Shown here piece by piece: positions 18,369-27,889 of a stretch of DNA of 64,000 bases. A program made the position numbers and the translations under genes. The stretch is taken from contig NZ_BAABIS010000001.1 in assembly GCF_039542905.1 (NCBI RefSeq), forward strand, positions 3,348,001 to 3,412,000, read 5' to 3'. This stretch comes from Kitasatospora terrestris. GTDB lineage: Bacteria; Actinomycetota; Actinomycetes; Streptomycetales; Streptomycetaceae. The notes beneath the pieces were generated by a model. The model was not told where the DNA came from, did not search any database, and saw only the letters and a program-made list of their open reading frames with translations. Position 1 is the first letter of the stretch; each line of letters begins with the position of its first letter.

Positions 18369-19193
18369 TCAGACGACGGGGACGGCGATGTCGCAGGCCT
18401 CGTCGGCCGGGCCGATCAGCGACCAGTCGGCGAAGTAGACCTCCCGCGGGGCGTCGCCGGCGGTCAGGCCCCCGGCGCCGAGCCAGCGGAACACCGCGTC
18501 GTAGGCGGACAGGATCTGCGGGTACTCCACCTGCGACTTCACCAGCCGGGTGTACGCCTCGCGGTGGGCCGGCTCGGTGCGGTGCGGGGCCGTCAGGCCG
18601 GCCGCGCGGGCCGGGTCGATCGGGACGCACATCTCCACCGGGCCGTCGCCATCCTCGTTGACCTCGCCGTGGTAGACCACGAACGGCGCGCCGGCCACGC
18701 CGCCGTACTCGGCCGCGAGGCCGATCAGCCGGTCGCAGGACCGCGGGATCCACACCGGCAGCTCCTCCGGCCGGATGTGCCGCTGCTCGGTCAGCACCAG
18801 CTGCTCCGGCACCTCGCGCTGCTTGATCTCGTACATGTCCGTCATCCCTTCGCCACCCGACAGTTGGACGCGGAGGTGGTCCGCCAGCGAGCGCTGGCCG
18901 GCGACCCGCCGTTCGACGCCCTCCCAGTACCGGGCCACCGCCTCCGCCGCCTCGGGGCCCGGCAGGGCGAGCACCTCGGCGATGGTGGCGAGCGGCATGT
19001 CCAGCCCGCGCAGCAGCACGATCAGCCGGGCCTCGTCCAGCCGGCCCTCCCGGTAGTACCGGTAGCCGGTGGCCGGGTCCACCCGGTCGGGCCGCAGCAC
19101 GCCCTGGCGGTCGTACAGCCGCAGCGCCTTCTGCGACAGCCGTGCCCGCCGGGCGAACGCCCCGATGCTGAGCAGTTCCTCCACGGCGTCCAC
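18369..19193 (-). CDS. MerR-family regulator with GyrI-like effector domain
   Basis: A 274-residue protein with an N-terminal MerR winged helix (SIGAFARRARLSQKALRLYDRQGVL, then GYRYYREGRLDEARLI), a linking helix, and a GyrI/SOUL-like effector domain from about residue 118. This arrangement matches BltR/BmrR-type multidrug sensors, which activate transcription after binding hydrophobic ligands. The start is GTG at 19193. The next gene on the same strand upstream is a dipeptidase 25 bp away, so the two may be co-transcribed. No efflux target is adjacent. Confidence 0.88.
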   Translation of the reverse strand: MDAVEELLSIGAFARRARLSQKALRLYDRQGVLRPDRVDPATGYRYYREGRLDEARLIVLLRGLDMPLATIAEVLALPGPEAAEAVARYWEGVERRVAGQRSLADHLRVQLSGGEGMTDMYEIKQREVPEQLVLTEQRHIRPEELPVWIPRSCDRLIGLAAEYGGVAGAPFVVYHGEVNEDGDGPVEMCVPIDPARAAGLTAPHRTEPAHREAYTRLVKSQVEYPQILSAYDAVFRWLGAGGLTAGDAPREVYFADWSLIGPADEACDIAVPVV

Positions 19194-19218
19194 CCTCCGG
19201 TCTCCCCCAGGGTCAAGG

Positions 19219-20361
19219 TCAAACGGACCGGGCCGCGTCCTCCGCGTCGCGCAGGACGCGCACCGCGTTGTGCCAGGTGAGCTTCCCCAGGTCCGCCTCG
19301 GACCAGCCCCGGTCCAGCAGTTCGGCGATCAGGTTGGGGTAGCCCGCGACGTCGTCGAGGCCGGCGGAGGTGAAGGCGGTGCCGTCGAAGTCGCCGCCGA
19401 TGCCGAGGTGGTCGACGCCGGCGACCTCGCGCATGTGGTCGAGGTGGTCGGCGACGGTCGCGGCGGTGGGGACCGGGCGCGGATGGGCGGCCTCGAAGGC
19501 GCGCTGGACGGCCATCGCCTCCGGGGTGGTCTCCAGCGGGTGGAGGCCGTTGGCGCGCATGTTCTCGTCGGCGGCGAGGGTCCACTCGATCGCGGCGGGC
19601 AGCACGAACTTGGGCACGAAGGTCACCATCGCCACCCCGCCGTTGCCGGGCAGCTGCGCCAGCACGTCGTCGGGGATGTTGCGCGGGTGGTCGCAGACCG
19701 CGCGGGAGGAGGAGTGCGAGAAGATCACCGGCGCCCGGGTGACCCGGAGCGCGTCGCGCATCGTGTCGGCGGAGACGTGCGAGAGGTCGACCAGCATGCC
19801 GATCCGGTTCATCTCCCGCACCACGTCCTCGCCGAAGGCCGAGAGGCCGCCGTGGACGGGCGTGTCGGTGGCGGAGTCGGCCCACGGCACGTTGGAGTTG
19901 TGGGTGAGCGTCAGGTACCGGACGCCGAGCGTGTGCAGCGCGCGCAGGGTGGCCAGCGAGGAGTTGATGGAGTGTCCGCCCTCGGCGCCCATCAGCGAGG
20001 CGATCCGACCCTCGGCGCGGGCGGCCTCCAGCTCGTCGGCGGTGCGGGCGAGCCGCAGCCGGTCGGCGTGCCGCTCGGTCATCGCGTGGACGAAGTCGAT
20101 CTGCTCCAGGGTGGCGCTGACCGCGTCGTCCCCGGCGAGTTCGGCCGGGACGTAGACCGACCAGAACTGCGCACCGACGCCGCCCGCCCGCAGGCGGTCG
20201 AGGTCGGTGTGCAGCCGGTGGCTCTGGTCGGCCGCCAGGTCGACGGCGTCCAGGTCGTAGCCGGCCTGGGCGCGCATCGCCCAGGGGAGGTCGTTGTGGC
20301 CGTCCACCACGGGGGTGGTGCGGAGGACGGCCCGGGCACGGTCGAGCAGTTCGGGGTTCAT
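19219..20361 (-). CDS. membrane dipeptidase (renal dipeptidase family, M19)
   Basis: The 380-residue zinc dipeptidase has the metal motif [13 protein letters not shown] near residue 18, [10 protein letters not shown] with the bridging glutamate, [13 protein letters not shown] and a following [14 protein letters not shown] histidine cluster, and [10 protein letters not shown] near the C-terminus. M19 enzymes hydrolyse dipeptides, including D-amino-acid-containing ones. It has no signal peptide, so cytoplasmic action is expected, for example on peptides or beta-lactam-like compounds. It lies between purE and the MerR gene on the same strand. Confidence 0.93.
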   Translation of the reverse strand: MNPELLDRARAVLRTTPVVDGHNDLPWAMRAQAGYDLDAVDLAADQSHRLHTDLDRLRAGGVGAQFWSVYVPAELAGDDAVSATLEQIDFVHAMTERHADRLRLARTADELEAARAEGRIASLMGAEGGHSINSSLATLRALHTLGVRYLTLTHNSNVPWADSATDTPVHGGLSAFGEDVVREMNRIGMLVDLSHVSADTMRDALRVTRAPVIFSHSSSRAVCDHPRNIPDDVLAQLPGNGGVAMVTFVPKFVLPAAIEWTLAADENMRANGLHPLETTPEAMAVQRAFEAAHPRPVPTAATVADHLDHMREVAGVDHLGIGGDFDGTAFTSAGLDDVAGYPNLIAELLDRGWSEADLGKLTWHNAVRVLRDAEDAARSV

Positions 20362-20374
20362 GGCCCCCGTTCTA

Positions 20375-20899
20375 CTACTTGCCGAAGCCGAACGAGTCGT
20401 TGCCCGCCACCTTGGCGCGCAGCTTGCGGCCCTTCTCGGTGGCCTGGGTGTTCAGGTCGGCCTGGAAGTCGACCATCTTCTCGGCGAGCTCGGTGTCGAA
20501 CGCGGCGAGCATCCGGACGGCGAGCAGGCCCGCGTTGCGGGCGCCGGCGACGGAGACGGTGGCGACCGGGACGCCGGCGGGCATCTGGACGATCGACATC
20601 AGGCTGTCCATGCCGTCCAGGTAGCGCAGCGGCACCGGGACGCCGATCACCGGCAGCGGGGTCACCGAGGCGAGCATGCCGGGCAGGTGGGCGGCGCCGC
20701 CCGCACCGGCGATGATCGCCTTCAGGCCGCGGCCGTGCGCGCGCTCGCCGTAGGCCACCATCTCGCGCGGCATCCGGTGGGCGGAGACCACGTCCACCTC
20801 GTACGGGATCTCGAACTCGTCGAGGGCCTGGGCGGCGGCCTCCATCACGGGCCAGTCGGAGTCCGAGCCCATCACGATGCCGACAAGGGGGGAGGTCAT
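20375..20899 (-). CDS. purE: 5-(carboxyamino)imidazole ribonucleotide mutase PurE
   Basis: A 174-residue class I PurE that converts N5-CAIR to CAIR in purine biosynthesis. The family signature [13 protein letters not shown] is at residues 7-19, followed by [21 protein letters not shown] and the substrate-loop region with [10 protein letters not shown]. The ATG at 20899 overlaps the purK stop codon as ATGA, so the two are translationally coupled. The dipeptidase gene follows 13 bp later. Confidence 0.96.
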   Translation of the reverse strand: MTSPLVGIVMGSDSDWPVMEAAAQALDEFEIPYEVDVVSAHRMPREMVAYGERAHGRGLKAIIAGAGGAAHLPGMLASVTPLPVIGVPVPLRYLDGMDSLMSIVQMPAGVPVATVSVAGARNAGLLAVRMLAAFDTELAEKMVDFQADLNTQATEKGRKLRAKVAGNDSFGFGK

Positions 20900-22053
20900 T
20901 CGGTGATCGTTCCTCGCAGGTAGGCGGCCGCGTGGCGGGCGCGCTCGCGGACGTCGTCGAGGTCGTCCCCGAAGACGTTGACGTGACCGACCTTGCGGCC
21001 GGGCTTCACGTCCTTCCCGTACATGTGGATCCGCAGACCGGGGTCGCGGGCCATGCAGTGCAGGAAGGCGCGGTACATGTCGGGGTAGTCGCCGCCGAGC
21101 ACGTTGACCATCACGGTCCACTTGGCGCGCGGGCGCGGGTCGCCCAGCGGCAGGTCGAGGACGGCGCGCAGGTGGTTCTCGAACTGCGAGGTGACCGAGC
21201 CGTCCTGGGTCCAGTGGCCGGAGTTGTGCGGGCGCATGGCGAGCTCGTTGACCAGGATCCGGCCGTCCCGGGTCTGGAACAGCTCGACCGCGAGGTGGCC
21301 GGTGATGTCGAGCTCGCCGGCGATCCGCAGGGCGAGCTGCTGGGCCTCGTCGGACAGCGCCGGGTCCAGGTCGGGGGCGGGCGCGGTGACCTCGGCACAG
21401 ACGCCGTTCTCCTGGACGCTCTCCACCACCGGGTACGCCACGGCCTGGCCGCTGGGCGACCGGACCACGTTGGCGGCCAGCTCGCGGACGAAGTCGACCT
21501 TCTCCTCGGCGAGCACCGGGACGCCGGCCAGGAACGGGGCCTGGGCCTCGGTCTCGTCGTCGACCACCCAGACGCCCTTGCCGTCGTAGCCGCCGCGGAC
21601 GGTCTTCAGGACCACCGGGTAGCCGGAGCCCTCGTTCGCGAAGGCGGTGACGTCGGCCGGGTCGGCGACGATCCGGTGCCGGGGGCAGGGGACGCCGATG
21701 GAGTCCAGCTTGGCCCGCATCACCCCCTTGTCCTGGGCGTTGACCAGCGCGTCCGGGCCGGGCCGGACGGCGATGCCCTCCGCCTGCAGGGCGCGCAGGT
21801 GCTCGGTCGGCACGTGCTCGTGGTCGAAGGTGATCACGTCACAGCCGGCAGCGAAGCGGCGCAGGGTGTCGAGGTCGCGGTAGTCGCCCAGAACCACGTC
21901 GGAGACGACCTGGGAGGCGGAGTCCTGCGGGGTGTCCGCGAGGAGCTTGAACCGGATGCCCAGCGGGATGCCCGCCTGGTGCGCCATGCGGGCGAGCTGC
22001 CCGCCGCCGATCATGCCGACCACTGGAAAGGTTGTGTTGCCCGGGTGTGTCAC
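20896..22053 (-). CDS. purK: 5-(carboxyamino)imidazole ribonucleotide synthase PurK
   Basis: A 385-residue ATP-grasp enzyme that makes N5-CAIR from AIR, ATP and bicarbonate, upstream partner of PurE. It shows the start [16 protein letters not shown]-grasp segments [20 protein letters not shown] near residue 140 and [16 protein letters not shown] near residue 266. I chose GTG at 22053, eleven residues before the nucleotide loop; an extra 14 residues in the open frame look unlike the family. Confidence 0.95.
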   Translation of the reverse strand: MTHPGNTTFPVVGMIGGGQLARMAHQAGIPLGIRFKLLADTPQDSASQVVSDVVLGDYRDLDTLRRFAAGCDVITFDHEHVPTEHLRALQAEGIAVRPGPDALVNAQDKGVMRAKLDSIGVPCPRHRIVADPADVTAFANEGSGYPVVLKTVRGGYDGKGVWVVDDETEAQAPFLAGVPVLAEEKVDFVRELAANVVRSPSGQAVAYPVVESVQENGVCAEVTAPAPDLDPALSDEAQQLALRIAGELDITGHLAVELFQTRDGRILVNELAMRPHNSGHWTQDGSVTSQFENHLRAVLDLPLGDPRPRAKWTVMVNVLGGDYPDMYRAFLHCMARDPGLRIHMYGKDVKPGRKVGHVNVFGDDLDDVRERARHAAAYLRGTITE

Positions 22054-22166
22054 GCAGCCCAGGATATCCGGGCCGGTAGGAGCGACCCCATCCACGCGGG
22101 TAGCCTGGTTGGCCGCACCCGAAAATTCCGCTCTTCCGATCTTTCGCCGACACGGAGACCGCCGCG

Positions 22167-22712
22167 ATGACGACCAGCACCGAGCCGCGCCCCTCCCTCA
22201 CCGAGCGGCTGCGCGGCATGTCCCCGGAGATGCTCGGCTTCGCCGTGATCGGCCTCTCCGGCGTCGTGGTCAACTTCGCCATCTTCTGGGTCTGCGTGAA
22301 CGGCCTGGGCCTGGCGTCGCTGCGCTCCAACGTCGTGGCGACCGTGATCGCGATCGCCACCAACTACCTCGGCTACCGGTACTGGCTCTACCGGGACCGG
22401 GACGCCGCCTCCCGCAAGCGGGAGATCACGCTCTTCCTGCTGTTCAGCGGCATCGGGATGCTGATCGAGACCGGCGTGCTCGGCCTCTCCCGGTACGGGC
22501 TCGGCCTGGACGGGCACTACGAGCAGCTGGGCGCCAAGGTGGTCGGACTCGGGGTGGCCACCGTGTTCCGGTTCGTCTCGTACCGCACCTGGGTGTTCAA
22601 GGCGATGCCCGAACTGGCCGAGCCCGAGGTCGTCGCCGGGCCCGAGCCCGAGGTCGTCGCCGAGGCCGAGCTGCTGCTGGCCGCCGAGGAGCCCACGGCC
22701 TACGTGAAGTAG
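22167..22712 (+). CDS. GtrA-family membrane protein
   Basis: This 181-residue protein has four predicted membrane helices in residues 20-145 with the GtrA pattern (GLSGVVVNFAIFWVC, then NYLGYRYWLYRDRD, and FRFVSYRTWVFK). GtrA-like proteins help flip or use polyprenyl-phosphate-linked sugars in cell-surface glycan assembly. The C-terminal 40 residues are an acidic Glu/Pro/Val tail. The upstream region is unusually AT-rich for this window and includes a TAGCCT hexamer at 22101 that could be a -10 element. Confidence 0.9.
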   Translation: MTTSTEPRPSLTERLRGMSPEMLGFAVIGLSGVVVNFAIFWVCVNGLGLASLRSNVVATVIAIATNYLGYRYWLYRDRDAASRKREITLFLLFSGIGMLIETGVLGLSRYGLGLDGHYEQLGAKVVGLGVATVFRFVSYRTWVFKAMPELAEPEVVAGPEPEVVAEAELLLAAEEPTAYVK

Positions 22713-22720
22713 CCTCCTGC

Positions 22721-22736
22721 GACCGGTCAGCCGGTC
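22721..22736. terminator. short hairpin between gtrA-like gene and histidine kinase
   Basis: GACCGG (22721-22726) and CCGGTC (22731-22736) pair around a TCAG loop between two convergent genes, overlapping the kinase stop codon. The stem is short, so it is only a weak terminator candidate. Confidence 0.4.
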
Positions 22737-23979
22737 AGTCGGTCGAGCGGCTCTGGGACAGGAACAGGGCGAAGACCGGCGGGTGCAGGGCGAGCAGCTC
22801 CAGGCGCCCGCCGTCGGCCTCGGCGAGGTCGCGGGCGACGGCGAGGCCGATGCCGGTGGAGTTGCGGCCGCTGACCGCGCGTTCGAAGACCCGGTTGCCG
22901 AGCTCGGCGGGGACGCCGAGCCCCTCGTCCTGGACCTCGGTGACCACCGAGGTGCCGGAGCGGCGGACCCGGACGGTGATGGTGCCGGCGCCGTGCATCA
23001 GGGAGTTCTCGATCAGCGTGGCGAGCACCTGGGCGACCGTGCCGGGGGTGCCGATCACCCGGGTGCCGCGGAGACCGTCGAGGTCGAGCCGCCGGCCGCC
23101 CTCGCGCAGCGTGGGGCCCCACTCCTCGACCTGCTGGCGGAGCACGTCGTCGAGCGGGAACGAGACGGCGGTCGGGTTGTTGGGGTCGCGCTGGTTGGTG
23201 AGCAGCCGCTGGACCACGTCGGTGAGCCGCTCGACCTGCTGGAGGCCGATGGTGGCCTCCTCGCGGACGGTGGCCGGGTCCTCGGCGAGCGCGGTGATCT
23301 CCTCCAGCCGCATGGAGAGCGCGGTGAGCGGGGTGCGCAGCTGGTGCGAGGCGTCGGCGGCGAGCCGGCGTTCGGCGGTGAGCATCCGGGCGATCCGTTC
23401 GGCGCTGGTGTCCAGCACCTCGGCGATCCGGTCGAGTTCGGGGACGCCGTAGCGGCGGCCCTGCGGGCGGGGGTCGCCGGAGCCGAGGCGTTCGGCGGTC
23501 TCGGCGAGTTCGGTGAGCGGCCGGGCGAGCCGCTTGGACTGCCACACGGCGAGCGCGACGGCGGCCTGGACGGCGAGCAGGGCGACCACGCCGAGCAGCA
23601 GCAGCATGTTGCCGATCTCGTGGTCGACGTCCTCGCGGGACTGGCTGACCGTGACCGTCTCGCCGCTGGCACCCTCCTCGGTGGCGGTGATCGCGGGCCC
23701 GTCGACCGGGCGGCCGGCCGCGATCAGCGGCTGCCCGGGGATGTCGACGGTGACGAAGGATCCGGTGGTGACCTGGGTGGCGAACTTCTCGCCGGTGACC
23801 GGCTCGCCCGCGGCGAGCCGGCTCTCCACCAGGCCGAGCACCCGGACCGCCTCGGCGTCGACCCGGTTGTTGGCGGCGTTGACGATGGACTGCTTCTCGA
23901 CCAGTGCCAGCGGTACGCAGAACACCGTGACCACCACCAGGACCACGCCCAGCAGTGAGTTGATCATCCTGCGCTTCAC
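22735..23979 (-). CDS. sensor histidine kinase
   Basis: A 414-residue membrane kinase. The first helix is near residues 7-27, an extracytoplasmic sensor runs to about 125, and a second helix lies near 130-150, followed by a HAMP-like segment. The phosphoacceptor box is ASHQLRTPLTALSMRLEEI with His near residue 217; the ATPase domain has LIENSLMHG (N box), VQDEGLGVP (G1) and GTGIGLAVARDL (G2). It should phosphorylate the OmpR-type regulator encoded 12 bp upstream. The start is GTG at 23979. The signal is unknown. Confidence 0.93.
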   Translation of the reverse strand: MKRRMINSLLGVVLVVVTVFCVPLALVEKQSIVNAANNRVDAEAVRVLGLVESRLAAGEPVTGEKFATQVTTGSFVTVDIPGQPLIAAGRPVDGPAITATEEGASGETVTVSQSREDVDHEIGNMLLLLGVVALLAVQAAVALAVWQSKRLARPLTELAETAERLGSGDPRPQGRRYGVPELDRIAEVLDTSAERIARMLTAERRLAADASHQLRTPLTALSMRLEEITALAEDPATVREEATIGLQQVERLTDVVQRLLTNQRDPNNPTAVSFPLDDVLRQQVEEWGPTLREGGRRLDLDGLRGTRVIGTPGTVAQVLATLIENSLMHGAGTITVRVRRSGTSVVTEVQDEGLGVPAELGNRVFERAVSGRNSTGIGLAVARDLAEADGGRLELLALHPPVFALFLSQSRSTD

Positions 23980-23991
23980 GCCGGTGCTGCC

Positions 23992-24666
23992 CTAGTTCTT
24001 CTCGAAGCGGAAGCCGACGCCCCGCACGGTGGCGATGTAGCGCGGGTTGGCCGCGTCGTCGCCGAGCTTCTTGCGCAGCCAGGAGATGTGCATGTCCAGG
24101 GTCTTGGTGGAGGTCCACCAGGTGGTGTCCCAGACCTGGCGCATGATCTCCTCGCGGGTGACCACCCGGCCGGCGTCCCGGACCAGGACGCGCAGCAGCT
24201 CGAACTCCTTGGCGGAGAGCGTGAGCTCCTCGTCGCCGAGCCAGGCGCGGTGCGACTCGATGTCGATCTTCACGCCGTGCGCGCCGGTGGTCAGCTGGTC
24301 GACGTTGCCGCGGCGGAGCAGCGCCCGGACCCGGGCGAGCAGCTCGGCCAGCCGGAACGGCTTGGTGACGTAGTCGTCGGCGCCGGCGTCCAGGCCGACC
24401 ACGGTGTCCACCTCGTCGGCGCGGGCGGTGAGCACCAGCACCGGGAAGCTCTTGCCGTCGGCGCGCAGGCGGCGGCAGACCTCCAGGCCGTCCATCTCGG
24501 GCAGGCCGAGGTCGAGGACGATCAGGTCGACGTCCTCGCCGAGGCCGGCGCTCAGCGCGGCCGGGCCGTCCTCGCGGACCAGCACCTCGTAGCCCTCGCG
24601 GCGCAGGGCGCGGGCCAGCGGTTCGGAGATTGCCGGGTCGTCCTCGGCCAGCAGCACACAGGTCAT
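23992..24666 (-). CDS. OmpR/PhoB-family response regulator
   Basis: A 224-residue two-domain regulator. The receiver has acidic pocket AEDD at residues 7-10, the phosphorylated Asp in LIVLDLGLPEMDG (about residue 51) and LTARADEVD, followed by a winged-helix DNA-binding domain with LSAKEFELLRVL and TWWTSTKTLDMHISWLRKKLG. The ATG at 24666 was chosen because the receiver starts there. The cognate kinase follows 12 bp downstream. A CRP-like palindrome lies 95-112 bp upstream of this start. Confidence 0.95.
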   Translation of the reverse strand: MTCVLLAEDDPAISEPLARALRREGYEVLVREDGPAALSAGLGEDVDLIVLDLGLPEMDGLEVCRRLRADGKSFPVLVLTARADEVDTVVGLDAGADDYVTKPFRLAELLARVRALLRRGNVDQLTTGAHGVKIDIESHRAWLGDEELTLSAKEFELLRVLVRDAGRVVTREEIMRQVWDTTWWTSTKTLDMHISWLRKKLGDDAANPRYIATVRGVGFRFEKN

Positions 24667-25041
24667 GGGCCGATGGTAGACCGCGCCCCCGGCACCGATC
24701 AGGGAGCGGAGGGCGCCTTGACCTTCCCATGACCCGCGGGCACCGGCGCGGGCCGGCGGGCTGTGAAGTAGTTCACAGAGCGTGATCGTTACCGCTTGGT
24801 TGTCATGGACCCGGATAACCGGCACCCAGTGGCCGTCCAGCGAAAATGCTAGCGTTGAGCCTTGGGTTCGAAGGAGATTTTCTGCCGGGGCCATCGAAAG
24901 GCCGACTCGGGCTTGCCTTCCCTTTACCACAATGGGTGCATTTGTCATCCCATGTCATGCAATGGCGACACGTACAGTGGCTGGGTCCACGTCCGCCCCA
25001 CCCCCCTCGGCGGACGAAGTCAGGCAAGGAACCCCTCACAC
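24667..25041. other. 375-bp divergent intergenic region (response regulator / POT transporter)
   Basis: This region separates two divergent genes and is clearly less GC-rich than its surroundings, especially 24780-25000. It contains the CRP-like palindrome at 24761-24778. I see no convincing small gene; open frames through it lack a good ribosome-binding site or family resemblance. Promoters for both genes must lie here. Confidence 0.6.
24761..24778. promoter_or_regulatory. CRP-like inverted repeat
   Basis: CTGTGAA (24761-24767) and TTCACAG (24772-24778) are perfect 7-bp arms around GTAG, so the site contains TGTGA-N6-TCACA, the classic CRP/FNR-family consensus. It is in the divergent region between the response regulator and the peptide transporter. 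An adenylate cyclase gene is present elsewhere in the window (43742 to 42684). Confidence 0.5.
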
Positions 25042-26553
25042 ATGGCGACTACCACCCTGGACGCCGGCGTACAGCCGTCGGCGTCTCCGAGCGGCAAGAC
25101 CTTCTTCGGGCACCCCCGAGGACTCGCCACGCTCTTCATGGCGGAAACCTTCGAACGGTTCAGCTACTACGGCATGCGGGCCCTGCTCGTGCTGTACATG
25201 GTCGCCAAGACCGGCGACGGCGGGCTGGAGATCCAGGCCGCCACCGCGGCCGCGGTCTACAGCGTGTACACGGCCATGGTCTACCTGCTGGCCCTGCCCG
25301 GCGGCTGGATCGCCGACCGGTTCCTCGGTGCGCGCAAGACCGTCGCGCTCGGCGGCGCGATCATCATGATCGGCCACTTCCTGCTGGCCGTGCCGGTGGA
25401 GGTCTCCTTCTTCGTCGGCCTGGCGTTCATCGCCCTCGGCTCGGGCCTGCTGAAGGCCAACATCTCCACGATGGTCGGCCACCTCTACGACGGCCCGAAC
25501 GACCCCCGCCGCGACGGTGGCTTCACCATCTTCTACATGGGCATCAACCTCGGTGCCTTCCTCGCGCCGCTGGTCATCGGCACCGTCGGCCAGCAGGTCA
25601 ACTGGCACCTGGGCTTCGCCCTCGCCGGCGTGGGCATGGCGCTCGGCCTCGGCCAGTTCCTGCTCGGCACCCGCCACCTGAGCCCCAAGAGCAACGTGGT
25701 GAACTCGCCGATCGGCCCGGCCGAGAAGAGCGCGATCTTCCGCAAGGCCGGCCTGTGGCTGGCGGCGGCCGCCGTCTTCTACGGCGTCGTCGCGCTGACC
25801 GGCCACTTCACCATCAACTGGGCGATCTGGCCGCTCTCCATCGCGGGCATCGCGATCCCCGTGGTGGTCTTCGCCCGGATGAAGCGCGACCGCGACCTCA
25901 CCCCGGACGAGAAGTCGAAGATCGGCGGCTACGTCTGGTTCTTCGTCGCCGCCGCCGTGTTCTGGATGATCTACGACCAGTCCGGCTCGACGCTGAGCCT
26001 GTTCGCCGACGACAACACCGCGTCCACGCTGTTCGGCTTCCACTTCCCGTCCAGCTGGTTCCAGTCGCTGAACCCGCTGTACATCATGGCGCTGGCCCCG
26101 GTCGTCGCCTGGCTGTGGGTCTGGCTCGCCCAGCGCGGCAAGAACCCCAGCACCACCGCGAAGTTCGCCTTCGGCCTGCTGATGATCGGCGCGTCCTTCC
26201 TGGTCATGATGCTGGCCATGGCCGCCGCCTCCGGCGGTGCCAAGGTCACCCCGCTGTGGCTGGCGCTGGTCTACCTGATCCAGACCGTCGGCGAGCTGAC
26301 CCTCTCCCCGGTCGGCCTCTCCGTCACCACCAAGCTGGCGCCCGCCAAGTACGCCAGCCAGATGATGGGTGTCTGGTTCCTCGCCGTCACCGCCGGCGAC
26401 TGCGTCGCCGCCATCTTCCAGCTCGTCCTCGGTGACGACGTGGTCGGCTCGACCTGGTACTTCGCCGTCCAGGGCCTGATGGCCATCGCCGCGGGCATCG
26501 GCCTGTACGCCTACCGCAAGAAGGTCGTCGCGCTCATGGGCGACGTGCACTGA
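25042..26553 (+). CDS. POT/PTR2-family proton-dependent oligopeptide transporter
   Basis: The 503-residue membrane protein has about 14 hydrophobic segments. The N-terminal signature LFMAETFERFSYYGMRALLVLYM (residues 32-54) contains the ExxERF proton-coupling motif, and a GGWIADRFLGARKTVALGG loop and the FTIFYMGINLGAFLAPL PTR2 motif follow. It imports di- and tripeptides with protons. ATG at 25042 has AAGGA 11 bp upstream; the open frame extends further upstream without support. It is followed by a strong terminator. Confidence 0.94.
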   Translation: MATTTLDAGVQPSASPSGKTFFGHPRGLATLFMAETFERFSYYGMRALLVLYMVAKTGDGGLEIQAATAAAVYSVYTAMVYLLALPGGWIADRFLGARKTVALGGAIIMIGHFLLAVPVEVSFFVGLAFIALGSGLLKANISTMVGHLYDGPNDPRRDGGFTIFYMGINLGAFLAPLVIGTVGQQVNWHLGFALAGVGMALGLGQFLLGTRHLSPKSNVVNSPIGPAEKSAIFRKAGLWLAAAAVFYGVVALTGHFTINWAIWPLSIAGIAIPVVVFARMKRDRDLTPDEKSKIGGYVWFFVAAAVFWMIYDQSGSTLSLFADDNTASTLFGFHFPSSWFQSLNPLYIMALAPVVAWLWVWLAQRGKNPSTTAKFAFGLLMIGASFLVMMLAMAAASGGAKVTPLWLALVYLIQTVGELTLSPVGLSVTTKLAPAKYASQMMGVWFLAVTAGDCVAAIFQLVLGDDVVGSTWYFAVQGLMAIAAGIGLYAYRKKVVALMGDVH

Positions 26554-26565
26554 CGCACCGCCGAC

Positions 26566-26610
26566 ACGTCGAAGGCCCGGACCCCGCCGAGGGGTCCGGG
26601 CCTTCGACGT
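26566..26610. terminator. 20-bp perfect-stem bidirectional terminator
   Basis: Arms 26566-26585 and 26591-26610 are exact complements of 20 bp with a 5-nt GCCGA loop, starting 13 bp after the transporter stop and ending 9 bp before the stop of the convergent hutI. It can terminate both transcripts. Confidence 0.88.
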
Positions 26611-26618
26611 ACCGGGCG

Positions 26619-27785
26619 TCAGAGCGCGCGGACGCCCGCCCGCCAGACGGCGGCGGTCAGCGGGACGCCCGGGCGGTACGCCAGGTGGACGTGGGACGGC
26701 GCGTCGAGGAGCAGCAGGTCGGCGCGGCCGCCCGGGGTGACCCGGCCGACGTCGGTGCGGCGCAGCGCGCGGGCACCGCCCTCGGTGGCGGCGTGCACCG
26801 CCTCGTCCGGGGTCATCGCCATCTCGCGGACCGCCACCGCGACGCAGAACGCCATCGAGGTGGTGAAGCTCGATCCCGGGTTGCAGTCCGTGGACAGCGC
26901 GACGGTCGCGCCCGCGTCCAGCAGGCGACGGGCGTTCGGGTACGCGGCGCGGGTGGAGAACTCGGCGCCCGGCAGCAGGGTCGCCACCGTCCCGCTGCCG
27001 GCCAGCGCCGCCACGTCCTCGTCGGTCAGGTGGGTGCAGTGGTCGGCGGACGCCGCGCCCAGCTCGACCGCGAGCTGCACGCCCGGGCCGTACGAGAGCT
27101 GGTTCGCGTGGACGCGCGGGGTCAGCCCGCGCTTCGCCCCGGCGGTCAGGACCGCCCGGGCCTGGTCGCCGTCGAACGCGCCGCGCTCGCAGAACACGTC
27201 CACCCAGCGGGCGTGCGGGGCGCACGCGTCCAGCATCTCGCCGGTCACCAGGTCCACGTAGCCGGCCGGGTCGTCCGCGAACTCGGGGGCGACCACGTGC
27301 GCACCCAGGTAGGTGGTCTCCGGCGTGTGCGCGGCCGCGATCCGCAGGGCGCGCGCCTCGTCGGCGACGGTCAGGCCGTAGCCGGACTTGCACTCCACCG
27401 TGGTGGTGCCCTGGCGCAGTGCCTCGGCGAGGAAGCGGGTGACGTTCGCGTCCAGCTCGGCGTCGGTGGCGGCGCGGGTCGCGGCGACGGTGGTGCGGAT
27501 GCCTCCGGCGGTGTACGCCTGGCCGGACATCCGGGCGTTGAACTCGGCGGTGCGGTCACCGGCGAAGACCAGGTGCGCGTGCGAGTCGACGAAGCCGGGC
27601 AGCAGCGCCCGGCCCGCGGCGTCGTACCGCTCGTCGGCGGCCGGGGCGGCCGCCGCGGGGCCGACCCACGCGATCCGCTCCCCGTCGACGACCACGGCGG
27701 CATCGGCCAGCAGCCCGAGCGGGCCCTCGCCGAGCGCGGGGTCGTTGGTGACCAGGCTGCCGATGTTGGTGATGAGCAGGCTCAA
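26619..27785 (-). CDS. hutI: imidazolonepropionase HutI
   Basis: A 388-residue amidohydrolase that opens 4-imidazolone-5-propanoate to N-formimidoyl-L-glutamate, third step of histidine degradation. Metal and substrate motifs are [21 protein letters not shown] near residue 62, [17 protein letters not shown] and [14 protein letters not shown] near residue 310. I chose the TTG at 27785 because AGAGG lies about 9 bp upstream and the family N-terminus begins there; no ATG or GTG is available close by. It is last in the hut operon and separated from hutF by a 104-bp gap holding a long hairpin. Confidence 0.93.
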   Translation of the reverse strand: MSLLITNIGSLVTNDPALGEGPLGLLADAAVVVDGERIAWVGPAAAAPAADERYDAAGRALLPGFVDSHAHLVFAGDRTAEFNARMSGQAYTAGGIRTTVAATRAATDAELDANVTRFLAEALRQGTTTVECKSGYGLTVADEARALRIAAAHTPETTYLGAHVVAPEFADDPAGYVDLVTGEMLDACAPHARWVDVFCERGAFDGDQARAVLTAGAKRGLTPRVHANQLSYGPGVQLAVELGAASADHCTHLTDEDVAALAGSGTVATLLPGAEFSTRAAYPNARRLLDAGATVALSTDCNPGSSFTTSMAFCVAVAVREMAMTPDEAVHAATEGGARALRRTDVGRVTPGGRADLLLLDAPSHVHLAYRPGVPLTAAVWRAGVRAL

Positions 27786-27818
27786 CAGGGAGACCTCTCG
27801 CGATAGGGGTTGCGAAAA

Positions 27819-27877
27819 CAGGGGCGCGTGGGGGTGCCTCCACGCCTTCGGCCGGGAGGTACCCCCACGCGCCCCTG
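27819..27877. terminator. long hairpin inside the hut operon (hutF-hutI gap)
   Basis: Arms 27819-27841 and 27855-27877 make a 23-bp stem with one mismatch and a 13-nt loop. It lies between the hutF stop (27890) and the hutI start (27785), in the direction of transcription. It could attenuate hutI, act as a processing or stability element, or be a dispersed repeat; the sequence cannot separate these. Confidence 0.6.
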
Positions 27878-27889
27878 GCGGGGCGTTGG

